From positions 62,001 to 126,000 of the forward strand of contig VWPU01011837.1 of assembly GCA_013398955.1 (NCBI GenBank): 64,000 bases of DNA. The letters run 5' to 3'. This document shows positions 13,043-24,100 of the stretch, piece after piece. The stretch comes from Callaeas wilsoni. Taxonomy: Eukaryota; Chordata; Aves; Passeriformes; Callaeidae. The position numbers were made by a program, and so were the translations under genes. A model generated the notes under the pieces. That model was not told where the DNA came from. It made no database searches and saw only the letters and a list, made by a program, of their open reading frames with translations. Numbering within the stretch: the first letter of the stretch is position 1; every line of letters starts with the position of its first letter.

Positions 13043-14344
13043 TGTACACACATCTCCCCTTCCTGCCTGGATCTCAGGGCTGTTTTGAGTGTGCATGGCA
13101 GTTGTTGATGTGTTTCCTGGTCATGAGGAGGGACGACACTGCACACACCATATGTATTCCATATATGCGGAATATTCAGGCATGCTACACAATTGCTCTT
13201 TTGTCTGTGAAACATGCCTGCTGCTTCCCCAGAACCGAGCTGATACCCTCATTCATATTGATATTCCTGAGGTTGTCATGGGAAAACTCGTTTGTTTGGT
13301 TGAACCAGAGCAGCTGTGTGGTCCATCTTGGCTAACCAGTGTCTTCAGTGCTCAACCAGCACAACCTTGTTTCACGTTAACTGGTAATGGCTGGGCCAGC
13401 TGGCAATTATGATTTAGTCTAAATGGCCTTGTTACTTGTTATTTCCTTAAATTGAGCAGAAAGGCATCCTATGCATTGCGCATCCCCTCCTGGCAGGATG
13501 AGCTTCTTGCTCCAACCCACTGCCAGCAAAGCAGGTCTGATGCTGCAGTCCACGAAGTGAACAAAGACAGTGGGGGCTCAGGGGAGACGCTTTATGCAAG
13601 GATGAGAGCAGGCGCAGACACCGAGCTGCTTGGGGCGATGCATTATTAAATGCTATCTACTGATACGCTCCTTCTGTAGAAGCTGATTAATGACATCCCA
13701 CTTTATAATTCCTAATCTTTTATCTCCACCTTGTTCCACAGATATAGCCAGCAGTACACGGTGCTAAGCACAGACCCGTGGCACTCATTAGATTGTGGCT
13801 GCTCCTCACAAGTGCCATCAGACGTGCAATTCCCGTCCCTGATTTTGCTAACGATGCTGGTTAACACGTTGCTGTGCCGCTGTTCAGGCAACCTAGACAA
13901 CATGGTCCTGTCAGTCTCGAACTAGCTTATCTTTTACTTTTCATTTCCTTTGACACCCCCTCTGATAAGCTGGGAGATAAATACATGACAGACTCTGCAA
14001 TGTATTCCCCAGGCACGAAAATCTTAACAGCAGCTCTGTAGAGGGGTTTCATCTAACGAGTGCTTCTTTTGACCTGTTTTCTATTCTGTTTAAGTGTTGC
14101 AGCTGCAGATCTTAAGGCATGTGTAAACCAGAAACACAATCTTGTTACGCTGCTTCCCATACCTCAGGAAGTGCCGTGTCTTTGTGTGAATGTGGATGTT
14201 TAATTCCAGCAGGTACAGGGTACAGGCAAGTCAAGCACATCCAGTTACTTAAGGTCCTGCTTTTAGCTTGGATCCTGTGATTAGAGGAGAGGAGTTACCC
14301 CGTCTAAGACAAAACTAACCAGAGAAATATTTTTCTGCTGGGTG

Positions 14345-14389
14345 GTGTCCTGGTTTAGGTCAGCAAGAGTTAATCAGGCACCAGGACAC
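14345..14389. repeat. 10-bp inverted repeat, possible LTR edge
   Basis: Perfect arms GTGTCCTGGT (14345-14354) and ACCAGGACAC (14380-14389) enclose a 25-bp loop. The start 'tgtcctggtttaggtcagca' and the following 'agagttaat' recall the 5' edge of some songbird retroviral LTRs. No LTR end or poly(A) signal could be placed, so this is only a candidate. Confidence 0.4.
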
Positions 14390-14600
14390 TTTTGTTGAAG
14401 ACAGCTAAAACTGCCTTGGTTACTTCTTATCACAACCAGATGTGGATTTGGTGAGGAGGGAGAAAAGGGTTGGATTAGGGAATGTAGCATCTTGTTAGCA
14501 ATTGTTATTGCTGGTGGTAATGGCGTGAGTCTTGTGTGACCAAAGACTCAAGGTCTGTCCCTTGTCCTGAGGCTGCACCTGATCCTGGGAGCTCCATGTT

Positions 14601-14778
14601 CACCACCAAACAATGGCCCTAAGAGCCACATCTACACAATTTTTGTCATTCCACCATTTCCCTGGGAAGTCTGTTCCAATGCCTGACCACCTTTTCAGTG
14701 AAGAAATTTTTCCCAGTATCTAGTCTAAACCTCCCCTGGCACAGCTTGAGGACATTTCCAATTGTCCTGAATTATTCC
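14601..14778 (-). mobile_element. CR1 fragment, older subfamily
   Basis: Shows 'caccaccaaacaatggccct', then 'aatgcctgaccaccttttca' and 'tttcccagtatctagtctaa'. This is the subfamily with the 'aatgcctgaccacc' block in place of the 'gggcctcaccaccctcac' form. Confidence 0.75.
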
Positions 14779-17407
14779 TTTCTGGGGCTGGCTGTCTCAG
14801 TACCAGCCAGGCTGTGGGTGGTTTTTTGGCAGGTTAGGAAGTGAGATTAATCCAGTAAGGAGGAAATGTAGTGGTGGCACTGGGGATGATCTTCTTCTTC
14901 TGGCCTGTGTAAAGCATCTCAGGTATTTCACTTCCATAGTGAGGCCAGAACAGCATTAACAGCAAAACTTAAGGGAAAATTGACAGCAAGTTGTTGTACA
15001 GCACAGCTACTACATGATGATCCCAGCAAACTATGGCCAAATGTACCACAGGCAGAGTAATAAACGGGCAGTGCCTGACACTTCGAGCTGAGAAAGTAAG
15101 AGGGTTTTTATTAACATATTACAGCGAGCGCTGGTTTGTGGACAGGCTGAGACGGAGATTAAAGGATCCCTACAGACAGCTCAGGGAGAAATACAGCTGC
15201 TTAAATCCAAATGTGTGGTCCTAACTGCCTCTGATAGCATTCTGCCATGCCAAGGGAAGGCTTTAACCCTTGTGTATCCCCCAACACGGAGAGGGGGGAG
15301 GATTAAAACTTTGATTCTTATGAAATTGAAATAGGTCACTTGTTGCTCATTCATTTGTTGCAATTAACATCTAATTTGGAGATACTTCCCCCTCGTGTAA
15401 GTCACTGTGTGGGCAGGCTGGGTGCCAAACAGAGGATTGTGGGTCCCACAGCTGGATTTCAGGGTGAAAAACCAGGTTCTGGAGCATTTCTTGCATCAGC
15501 TGAGGCACAGATATTCTCAGGCCTCTCTGTGATCTCAACATGCATCTCCTGAGTATAGACCTGATGTTTTCTTTTCCAGCTACAAAATGATAAAATGATA
15601 AACTACAAACATGTAAAACTATCTTTAGATTATTTCTGCTTTCTTTAAATTTTGTCTTTCTTAGCTGTTCAGCAATCTGATGCAGCAAAGCAGATGGATA
15701 CTGGCATAAAGTCAGGAAATCCATCTGAAAATGGCCCAGTAAGAGTTAGTACAATGTTCATTTTTTCCTTGTATAACATTTATCTAAAAAGCTTATCTGT
15801 GGCTAAATGTTGCAGAGAAAATCAATAAGGATTCTCTCCATACAAATAGAAAAGGCAGCACCTTTCTGCTCAGATGATTAATATTTCAAGTGCAACAGTC
15901 CCATTTTTTTAATGTCATTATAAAGTACGTTATATTTTTATGATGTCTTTACTTTTGCAGAATAGAATAAAAACCTGCCTGATGCAGACTGTGGACAGTC
16001 TGGAACTACATACAACATAGGATGTAACAGATAATAAAAAATCATCATAAACAATTAGGAAATTACTATAGGTCTTGACATCTTTGGAATGCATTGTCAT
16101 TTACTTAAAATTTGCTTATTTTATTCAGATGATCACACACACACTTTGCTCCTTTCAACTCCCTTTCCCAGAGAAAAAATGTTACTTTAAAGCAAACACA
16201 ATATGTTTTTCTTATTTTTTTTAATTTCAGAGAGTTCTGTTGCCTCATGCAGCCGGAAGAGTTTAAGTGAATGGCAGTCCATGTTTTTAGGAGGGATTCT
16301 GCAAAATTTTTCCATCCTCTCCATTGAAATACCATTGTAACACTTTAAAGCATCAAATTGATCCAGACTCTAGGCACATATTAAGAGTGTACTGCATGCT
16401 TTTCCTTTTCAGGTTTCCAAAACATTTCTTTAAACTCTGAAAAAGAATTGAATCAAGGCTTAGAACATGGGAGAGGTGTAAAATCCGTCCACCCATCTTA
16501 CAGCTCTCTGAGAGCTGCAATAATAATAGGAATATCCAGAAGCTTCATAATTAATAGTGATACCTTTCCAAAATGACATTAAATTTTCTATTTCTGCGCT
16601 AAAAGGGTATCATGACTGTTGGACATCAAATCCGGAGAAAGAACAAACCCAGTTCTGCCTGCCACAAGATTTTTCCAACTGCCATTGAGGGACATTCTTT
16701 TTGTAAGGGCAAGAGAGAGGACACTGAACTGCCCACATCACCATGTTCCTCTTAGACCATTGCACAAGTGAGACAGTTCTTGCAGTTAGAGAGGAACTTA
16801 TTCCAAACTAATTTTTGGTCAGGCAGTTGGACAAGGTAAGTCTCTTTTAACTGAATTTATCCTATCCTATCCTATCCTATCCTATCCTATCCTATCCTAT
16901 CCTATCCTAAATTGTGTACTTTTCCAGAGTGAACCAGGGCCCCATCATATGGGACATAATTCTGGCCCTGTCCCAGAGCAGCCAGCTCTCTGCAAGGAGC
17001 TCCATCGGGAGAAGGTGAGAAGGAGGAATGGGAAATAATCCCTTTCCACCAGCCCTCCCAGGGTATCTCCTTGTTTGCTCCTTGGATCCTTGCTGAAGGT
17101 AGGGAGGGTAGCAAGGATTTCCCCTTGAAAGGTGGAAGGAAGCAGGAGCAGGATGTGCTAGGAGGAATGGGTGCTCTGCCGTGGTGGTCCCAGTGATGAT
17201 GGGAGCTATCAGGGACAAGGCAAACTGCCTTGCAATATGTTAGGAAGTGTATATTACAGCTTTCAAGTCTTTTACCTACACTTTCTGATTGCAACGTGGC
17301 CCTTTGGTATAGTCACTAAATATTTCTCATGCCCTAGAAACATCAATAACTGGGCCTCACATAAAACAGTAATTTTACAACACATGGAACAAATGTTTCC
17401 ACACATT
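14779..17407. other. Intergenic, nothing recognised
   Basis: A minus-strand frame of 117 codons (15371-15724) has no family motif or flanking splice logic. Apart from the TATCC array the interval is unique AT-rich DNA. Confidence 0.5.
16858..16909. repeat. (TATCC)n microsatellite, about 10 units
   Basis: A pure pentanucleotide run of 52 bp with no coding frame. It lies between two CR1-free stretches. Confidence 0.97.
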
Positions 17408-17875
17408 TCTGGAATATTTCCAGTGAGGGAGACTCCACACCCTCTCTGGACAACCTGTTCCAGTGCTCGGTCACTGCACAGTAAATAAATTCTGCCTCGT
17501 GTTCAGGTGGAACTTTCTGGGCATCAGTCCCTGCCCGTTCCTCTGGTGCCATTACTGGGCCCCTGGAGCCCTCCCTGCAGACAGGGACACACAGGGATGA
17601 GGGCCCCTCTCAGCTGTGTCCCCTCTCAAGGCTGAACAGCCCCAGCTCCCTCAGCCTTTCCTGGGCAGGGAGATGCTCCAGTCCTTTCTCCCTCTTTGTC
17701 ACCCTGTGCTGGACCCACTCCAGAGGCTCCATGTTTCTCTTGTCCTGAGGAGCCCAGAACTGGACACAGCACTCCAGACGTGCCTCACTGGGTCTTCTTG
17801 CCCATTGGGCACACTCCTGGCTGATGTCATCCACCAGGACCCTGAGGTGCCAGAGGTGTCCCCAGCACAGGAGCA
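17408..17875 (-). mobile_element. CR1 LINE fragment
   Basis: Antisense match running from 'gtgagggagactccacaccc' through 'gaacagccccagctccctca' to 'gaactggacacagcactcca' and a 'gtccccagcacaggagcatc' end. The tip of the 3' end is lacking. Confidence 0.85.
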
Positions 17876-18272
17876 TCACAGATGTGTGTGTTCGGCTGTG
17901 TGGATGTGCCATGTTTTAGTACTTTCATCTGAACCACACCTCCCTTGTTACTAAAGCCATCACAACATCGTCTCATTTGAGTGACTCACTGAAGAGAGTT
18001 TGTTTAGGCAAGATCAGTTCATCAATGATCCATGCTGATATGTAATACTCTACTGGTTACAAAATGACAGTTAAAAAATTTGTTCCTTTATCTTCCCGGA
18101 GATCTAAATTAGGCTTATTGACCTTTATTCCCTGGGTCAGATGTGTGATGATTGATTTTTACCTCATTACACAATTTCTTTCCTCTTATGAGTAACTGAG
18201 AAATGAGTTCTTGTGGTTTGGGTTACAGCAGAAGGGAACAGAAATCACTACAGGAAAGGCATTGAGGGACTG

Positions 18273-18711
18273 CAGTGTATCCAGGGAAGGGAACGGAGCT
18301 GGGGAAGAGTCTGATGAGAAGTGTCTGAGGGAGCTGGGGGTTTAGATTGGGGAAAAGGAGGCTCAGGGAGGACCTTCTTGCTCTTTACAACTCCCTCTTA
18401 AGAGGTTGTGGCCATGTGGGGGTCAGTATCTTCTCACAGGTAACAAACAATAGGACAAGAGGAAATGGCTTCAGGCTGTGCCAAGGGAGGTTTAGATTGG
18501 ATATTGGCAAAAAGTTTCTTCACAGAAGGGGTTGTCAAGCATTGGAACAGACTGCCCAGGGAAGTGTTGGAGTCACCATTCCTGGAAGTGTTCAAGAAAT
18601 ATGCAGTTCTGGTTCTTAGGGACATGGTTTAGTGGTGGACCTGGCAGTTGTATGTAAATTTTTGGACTCGACGACCTTAGAGGTCTTTTCCAGCCTTAAT
18701 GATTCTATGAT
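18273..18711 (+). mobile_element. CR1 LINE 3' fragment
   Basis: Sense copy from 'ccagggaagggaacggagct' through 'gtttagattggatattggca' to the 'ccttaatgattctatgattt' tail. Together with the antisense copy at 17.4-17.9 kb it forms a diverged inverted pair about 400 bp apart. Confidence 0.85.
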
Positions 18712-21098
18712 TTCTTGACTTATTATTCATGGTAAAGGACTCTTTCACGAGTGAGGATAATGGTTCTACTCACTTCCTTATTGATAACAACACTGGATTA
18801 ACTATTGCAATATAATCATTCTTAGCTTGGACGTATGCTAATTATTTCAGAGTGTAGTAAGTAATGTTCCAGCACTCACACCTATGCCCTGGCATTGCTT
18901 AATTTAATTTTAAAGTTGTCTCCATCTGAGATGGCAATGTGCCATGGAGGGGAAAAGTGGTGGAGATGAACGAGCTGAAAAACCAACCCAAAAAATAAGC
19001 ACTTTGAGTTGTGAAATTGAACTTTTAACTTAATACTCATCTTTCACACTAGAAGAAATGCCACTGGAATGAATAAGCCAGAAATGTGTGATGAAATTAT
19101 CCTGTGCCAAGGACTCTGGGACTTGAAATCTTAATTATGACAGCAGCTTCCTTACTAAAAGGGGACTGGAACATGAAACCTTTGTAAGGTGAGACTGGGA
19201 TAATATTTAGCCCCACTGTTGACTGCACAGAAGAAGATGTGCTTCCCAAAGGTCACAGAGTGGGGATTGCAAGTTGCTTATGCTAATTGTTATTTCTCTC
19301 TGAAAGGGAGTCTGAGGGAAGGTTGCTTGCCTGACTTCTGCTTTTGCCTAGGAAATCTTCTCCCATAACCTGTTTCTGCTTGTGCTGCTAAATATTTAGG
19401 CTCCCTTTAACACATAATGCTAATAAAGTCACGACGTTGGTGAAGTTTAGAGAACTTTGCTTCATGGTAATAAGAAAGAATGGAAATTATGAAGAACTGG
19501 TCAGTGAAGAACGACTAATTTATGACTGATACAGCAAAAGAAGGTATTAAAAACATTTTGGAAGACATGTTTACTTGTCATTAAAAACAAAATTTCCAGA
19601 CACAGGGACCTTCCCCTTTTTGACTATCTGTTATTGTGAATTAAGCCCTTTTCTCAGACAGTCCTTTTTCTTTACAAGGCAAGTTTGGTTACCTGTATTT
19701 AAGCGCAATCTTACACTATAAACAGGATTCTTAATTTAAATGAACTACACTGGGTTTGTTTTTTGGGGTATTTTTTGTGTTTCTTCATGACTGAGCATTT
19801 TACAGTAGAACATATGTCAGCAACAGATTCTAAACCAGAATAGATCTAGAGGAAACTGCTCTGCTCTCCTAATTTCTTTTAAGAATTACATAATTCAAAC
19901 TATCCTGTTTATCTTCTGGTCCTGTTAACAGTACTACAGTTTAAAATTTCAATCAAGTTAAAAGTATTTAACCATGACCAAGCACTATCTGTCTATGCCA
20001 AGAACATAAAAAATATGTGGAACCACAGAACTTTAATAAATGTTTTGGGGAAAAAAAAGATGAGAAACGCTAATAATTAAATATATCTGGCAACCAAACA
20101 ACACATTTAAATGAATATCTCTATCATGTTCTGGACCATATATAAATAGAATATATGCATCATCATACAGATTTTTCTTGTGTGAGTCACTGGACTGAAG
20201 TCAGTCCTTCTGCACATGTGGGAGAGGCAGGATGGAATCAGTGTTTGTGGAAGAATTCATTAAGGAGATGGACGTCCAGGAAGGTAGAAGCTGGGCCTGT
20301 TATTTTATTTCAGTTTTGCATTGGCAGGAGCAGGGCAGTGGACTTGATGAAGCTCTGGGTACATCCTGGACACTTTGCCAGGAGTGTTGGAAAAAAGCAT
20401 CTTAAAACTTTCAAGGGTTGGCTGAAAACAATTTGAAACACAAAATTAATCATGAGTGGGAAGTGAAAACCCATAGACTGTTCTTTCAGAATAATTTTTC
20501 ATCAACATTATTTTCTCTCTAATGTTTTCCTTGCCATTTACTCCCCAGCAGCATCCAAACCCTTTGAACACACACAAAGTATGTGGCTCTCTCAAGGAGA
20601 TTTCTCACTTACTCATAAAGGTGTTTTAAAGCTTTCTTTCTTTATGCTACAGCCTGTGCTGAGAGTTTGGTTAGTTCCATAATAGAAGATAGGAATTAAA
20701 TCTCACATCGTGAAACTCAGCCCATGTGTTTTTATTTCTCATTAGAATTCTAAACACTCAGGTTTGCCACTTGCTCTTACCAAGTGTGTTGCTACTTTCA
20801 TTTGATCTGCCATCATTGTTCAAAGGATGAAGAAGAAAAAAAAAGGTAAAGAAGTCCACTCCTTCCCTGGAATTTCCTAGATTCAAGGATGAGATTTATC
20901 TCTCCTGGGCATGGAAAAGCATTATCTCACATAGGTAGAGCAGCCAGCATGGTGAAACGTGATTCTCTGATAGTGCTTTTGGCCTAGCATTTCAGCAAAT
21001 AAGTTTTTAAAAATCAATTTGCATAAATTAATTGCTGTTTAGGGTTTCTTTTAAGCATCAACTTTACCCAGGTCCCAATTAAAATGCTTAGAACTTAC
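18712..21098. other. Interval downstream of CRISP exon 7; no last exon found
   Basis: The last CRISP exon should be on the minus strand here or further left. I looked for the ICR cysteine pattern ending C-x-A-x-C-x-C after an acceptor and found none. The interval is unique AT-rich DNA with no strong polyadenylation context that could be tied to the gene. Confidence 0.5.
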
Positions 21099-21187
21099 TG
21101 CATAATCCATCCTCACAGGCATTGGGGCAATCCCCACAGGGCTCTCCTTCCTTGTAGGGTGTCTTCATTGAATTTATTAGGTTTCCC
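21099..21187 (-). CDS. CRISP: CRISP exon 7: end of CAP2 and hinge cysteines
   Basis: This exon has 89 bases between a tatgttccag acceptor and a gtaagttc donor. It completes an Ala codon with exon 6 and reads [18 protein letters not shown] and then [12 protein letters not shown], ending one base into the next codon. The C-x2-C-x3-C-x4-C hinge is typical of CRISPs. The intact donor shows that at least one further exon should follow. Confidence 0.94.
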
Positions 21188-24100
21188 CTGGAACATAAAT
21201 GTTACCATCATCAGTTATGAAGTCGCTACACCATATCTGAGAGGAACATTTAATTATAAAGATGTTTACATTTACACCCAGTTACTTATGTAACTTACTT
21301 TTGCATTTCTACTTGGTTATATGTCAATCAGTTTTTACATATGTGTTGGGTTTGTTTGGATATGTTTTGGCAGTGGGCAGAGGGGGAGGAATTTGCAGGG
21401 GTGGCTTTTGTGAGAAGACAGCAGAGGCTGTCTCTTTTCCAGACAGGGCCAGTGTTGGCCAGCTCCAGGCTGGACCCGTGTGATGGTGACAGTGGCTCTG
21501 TGATAACACATTCAGGCAAGGTAAACACTACTGGGCAGCAGCAACCAGAAGAAAGGAGTGAGAATGTGTGAGAGAAATCACTCTGCAGCCAGCCAGGTCA
21601 GTGCAGAAGGAGAGGCAGGCACCGGAGCTGAGATTCCCTGGTACAGCCCACGGACGTCCATGGGGATGCAAAGATCCACCTGCAGCCCATGGAGGACTCC
21701 ACACTGCAGCAGGAGGATGCCTGAAGGAGGCTGTGATCCCATGGGAAGCCCTCACTGGATCAGGCTCCTGACTGGACCTGTGACCCTGTGGGGTCACACA
21801 CGTTGCAGCAGTCCATTCCTGAAGGAATGGAAGCATCAGAGGAATCCATGCTGGAGCAGTTTAGGAAGAACTGCAGCCTGTGGGAAGGACCCACACTGAA
21901 GTTCACGGAGGACTGTCTCCAGTGAGAAGGACCTCACAATGGGGTGGGGGAAGAGCACGGGGAGGAGGAGTGGCAGAAATGGCGTGTGATGAACTGACCA
22001 GAGCCCCCAGTCCCATCCCATTGTGCTGCCGAGGGGGAGGAGGTAGAGAAAATCAAGAGTCAAGTTGAGCTTGGGAAGAAGGCGGGGACTGGTAGAAAGT
22101 ACTTTAGGTTTGGTTTTAGTTCTTATTATCCTCGTCTGATTTGATTAGTAATAAATTAAGTTAATTTCCCCAAGATGAGTCTCTTTTTTCATGACAGTAA
22201 CTGATGAGTGAAGTCCCCACACTTCATCCTGACCCATGAACTTTTTGTCATATTTTTTAATTACCCCATCCTGTTGAGGAGAAGAGTCAGAGAGGCTGGG
22301 TGAGCTACTGATGGTCAGTCAAGGTCAACCCACAACAAGATATTGTGAATGTGAAAATTAATTTTAGGCAGTATTTGAAATCATCACTTTACCTTAACAT
22401 TCCTGTTAATGTTTTTTGGTACTAAATATAGTCTTCACTATACTGTACATATTGATCTGCCTTTCTGATCTGAGATTCCAAGTAGAATGTGGAAAATATT
22501 TATTTATAATTATCTATTATGAAAATTGGAATTTTTAGGCAAGTGACGTTTAATCTGAAAATCACTGTCCCTTTTATGTATTTTTTGCTTTTGTTTGTTT
22601 GACAACTCTTTTCATGAGTGTGTTTCTGTCTTTTCATATTCCTAATACAGTCTTTAGACCTGTTCCTCAGCTATTGGTGATGTGCCTCAGCATAAATTTT
22701 ACCAACTCCTGACTAATTTTGCTAACGCAATAAGTACCAAAATCAGAATCAATACGTACGCGGGGCAGTACTGGCAGACATAAAAGTAACTGTATGTAGT
22801 GTTGCTGCAGAAAGCGAAACCACATCCAATTTTATAAGAATTGTGCCAAACCATCTGTAGGTATAAGAATAAAAATCATGGGAGTATGAAAAATATACAT
22901 TTGAAAATCATTTAAATACAATATGCATAACAGAAATGTTTGCAATGACGTTAAGTCACTTTATTTACCTTTTATAGTAAAATATGAGCCCCATTTTATT
23001 GAAAACCTGCTTTCACCCCTATTCGACCAAAGAATACTGGGGATATAACAATAATAATTCAAGACATGAATATAAAACCCTTGGTTTTGTATTTATGTCT
23101 TCATTCAATGGAAACTGTTGATGGAGGAATGATGACGTAAAATTTTGTATCCTGTGTTTTGTGCAGGTACCATTGAAGCTTAGGATAAGCTGTTGTCCAA
23201 CTCCTCTGAGTCAAAGGAACTTTGTAGACTGCAACAGACCTATTTATACTTCATTGCTGATACTTTAATAACCCTGTTTTTCCAGCATCTGGGCAATTTT
23301 CAGATGTTACACAAACAAATAAGTTGTTACTTCCTGAAGTCTTGAAATACCAATGTCTTTACTCTTTATTCCTACATGCACTATTATTTTCATTTTAATT
23401 TTGTTACTTTGCCTATTATTTTCATTCTAATTCTGTTCCTTTGGAAGTTTTCATCTTATTTTGTCAAAGTAACTCTCATATCTCCATTTTAATTATTTCC
23501 TTTAAAGACAAGAGGGTAAAACTTGCTTAGCTAACATTTATTTGTTCAGCCTGAAATATAAATAGATATTAAAAAATCCATCTACCTGAGTGTAATGGCC
23601 AAACACAGCACCTTTTGTCTTTGCTCCAGTTCCATATTTGAAATTTTTCTCCTCATCGTACCAGGCCTGAAGGACATCTGACCATGAGAATGGGGCAGAG
23701 GACATGAAGAGATTTTCACCACATAGTACATCTGAAAAGAGAATGGTGCTGAGAAATGCATGAAGAATCACATGTGAGGGGAAAAAACCAAACCAAAGCA
23801 AACCAGCAAAAGGTGGGATGATTTCCATAGAAATTCTCATCCTAAATGGGGCAGCAGGATGTTGTTTTTTTCCAGCTGAGTGACATCACCGTTTGTAAAT
23901 ACTGAAGCTCTCACTTGACCAGTTTGCAGCCTGACCTGTTTGGCTGGTGGCTGGTTGTTGGCAGACCTTCTGCATGACTGTAGGAACACCCGCACAGGTG
24001 CATCACAGGTTCATGGCTGTAATTTTGCTATTTGGAAGTTGCCAACCTAGTCATTACCCACGTTGCAGCCCAGTAATCTTGGGAAAATCCCAATAATCCA

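Larger units (their letters stand above)
10000..14600. other. Intergenic with CpG-rich patch and candidate conserved block
   Basis: 10.17-10.41 kb is CpG-rich and holds the CTCF-like motif. 13.44-14.05 kb is unique, repeat-free sequence with GATA-type (ttatct, gataag, gataaa) and ATTA sites and looks enhancer-like. The remainder shows nothing. Confidence 0.45.

Noticed and set aside
13006..13215. Cysteine-containing minus frame tested as a distal CRISP exon
   Set aside because: The cysteine spacing does not fit the ICR pattern, and there is no acceptor in the right phase.
16600..16740. Minus-strand cysteine-containing frame (CPLSCPYKKN...) considered as the missing last CRISP exon
   Set aside because: The CPYK start is suggestive. 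However, the acceptor has no pyrimidine tract, the N-C and final C-x-A-x-C-x-C cysteines are missing, and the frame ends without the family C-terminus. Probably chance.
23538..23840. 100-codon minus frame across CRISP exon 5
   Set aside because: The exon is real but the frame's ends are intronic. The proper exon is 23586-23731.
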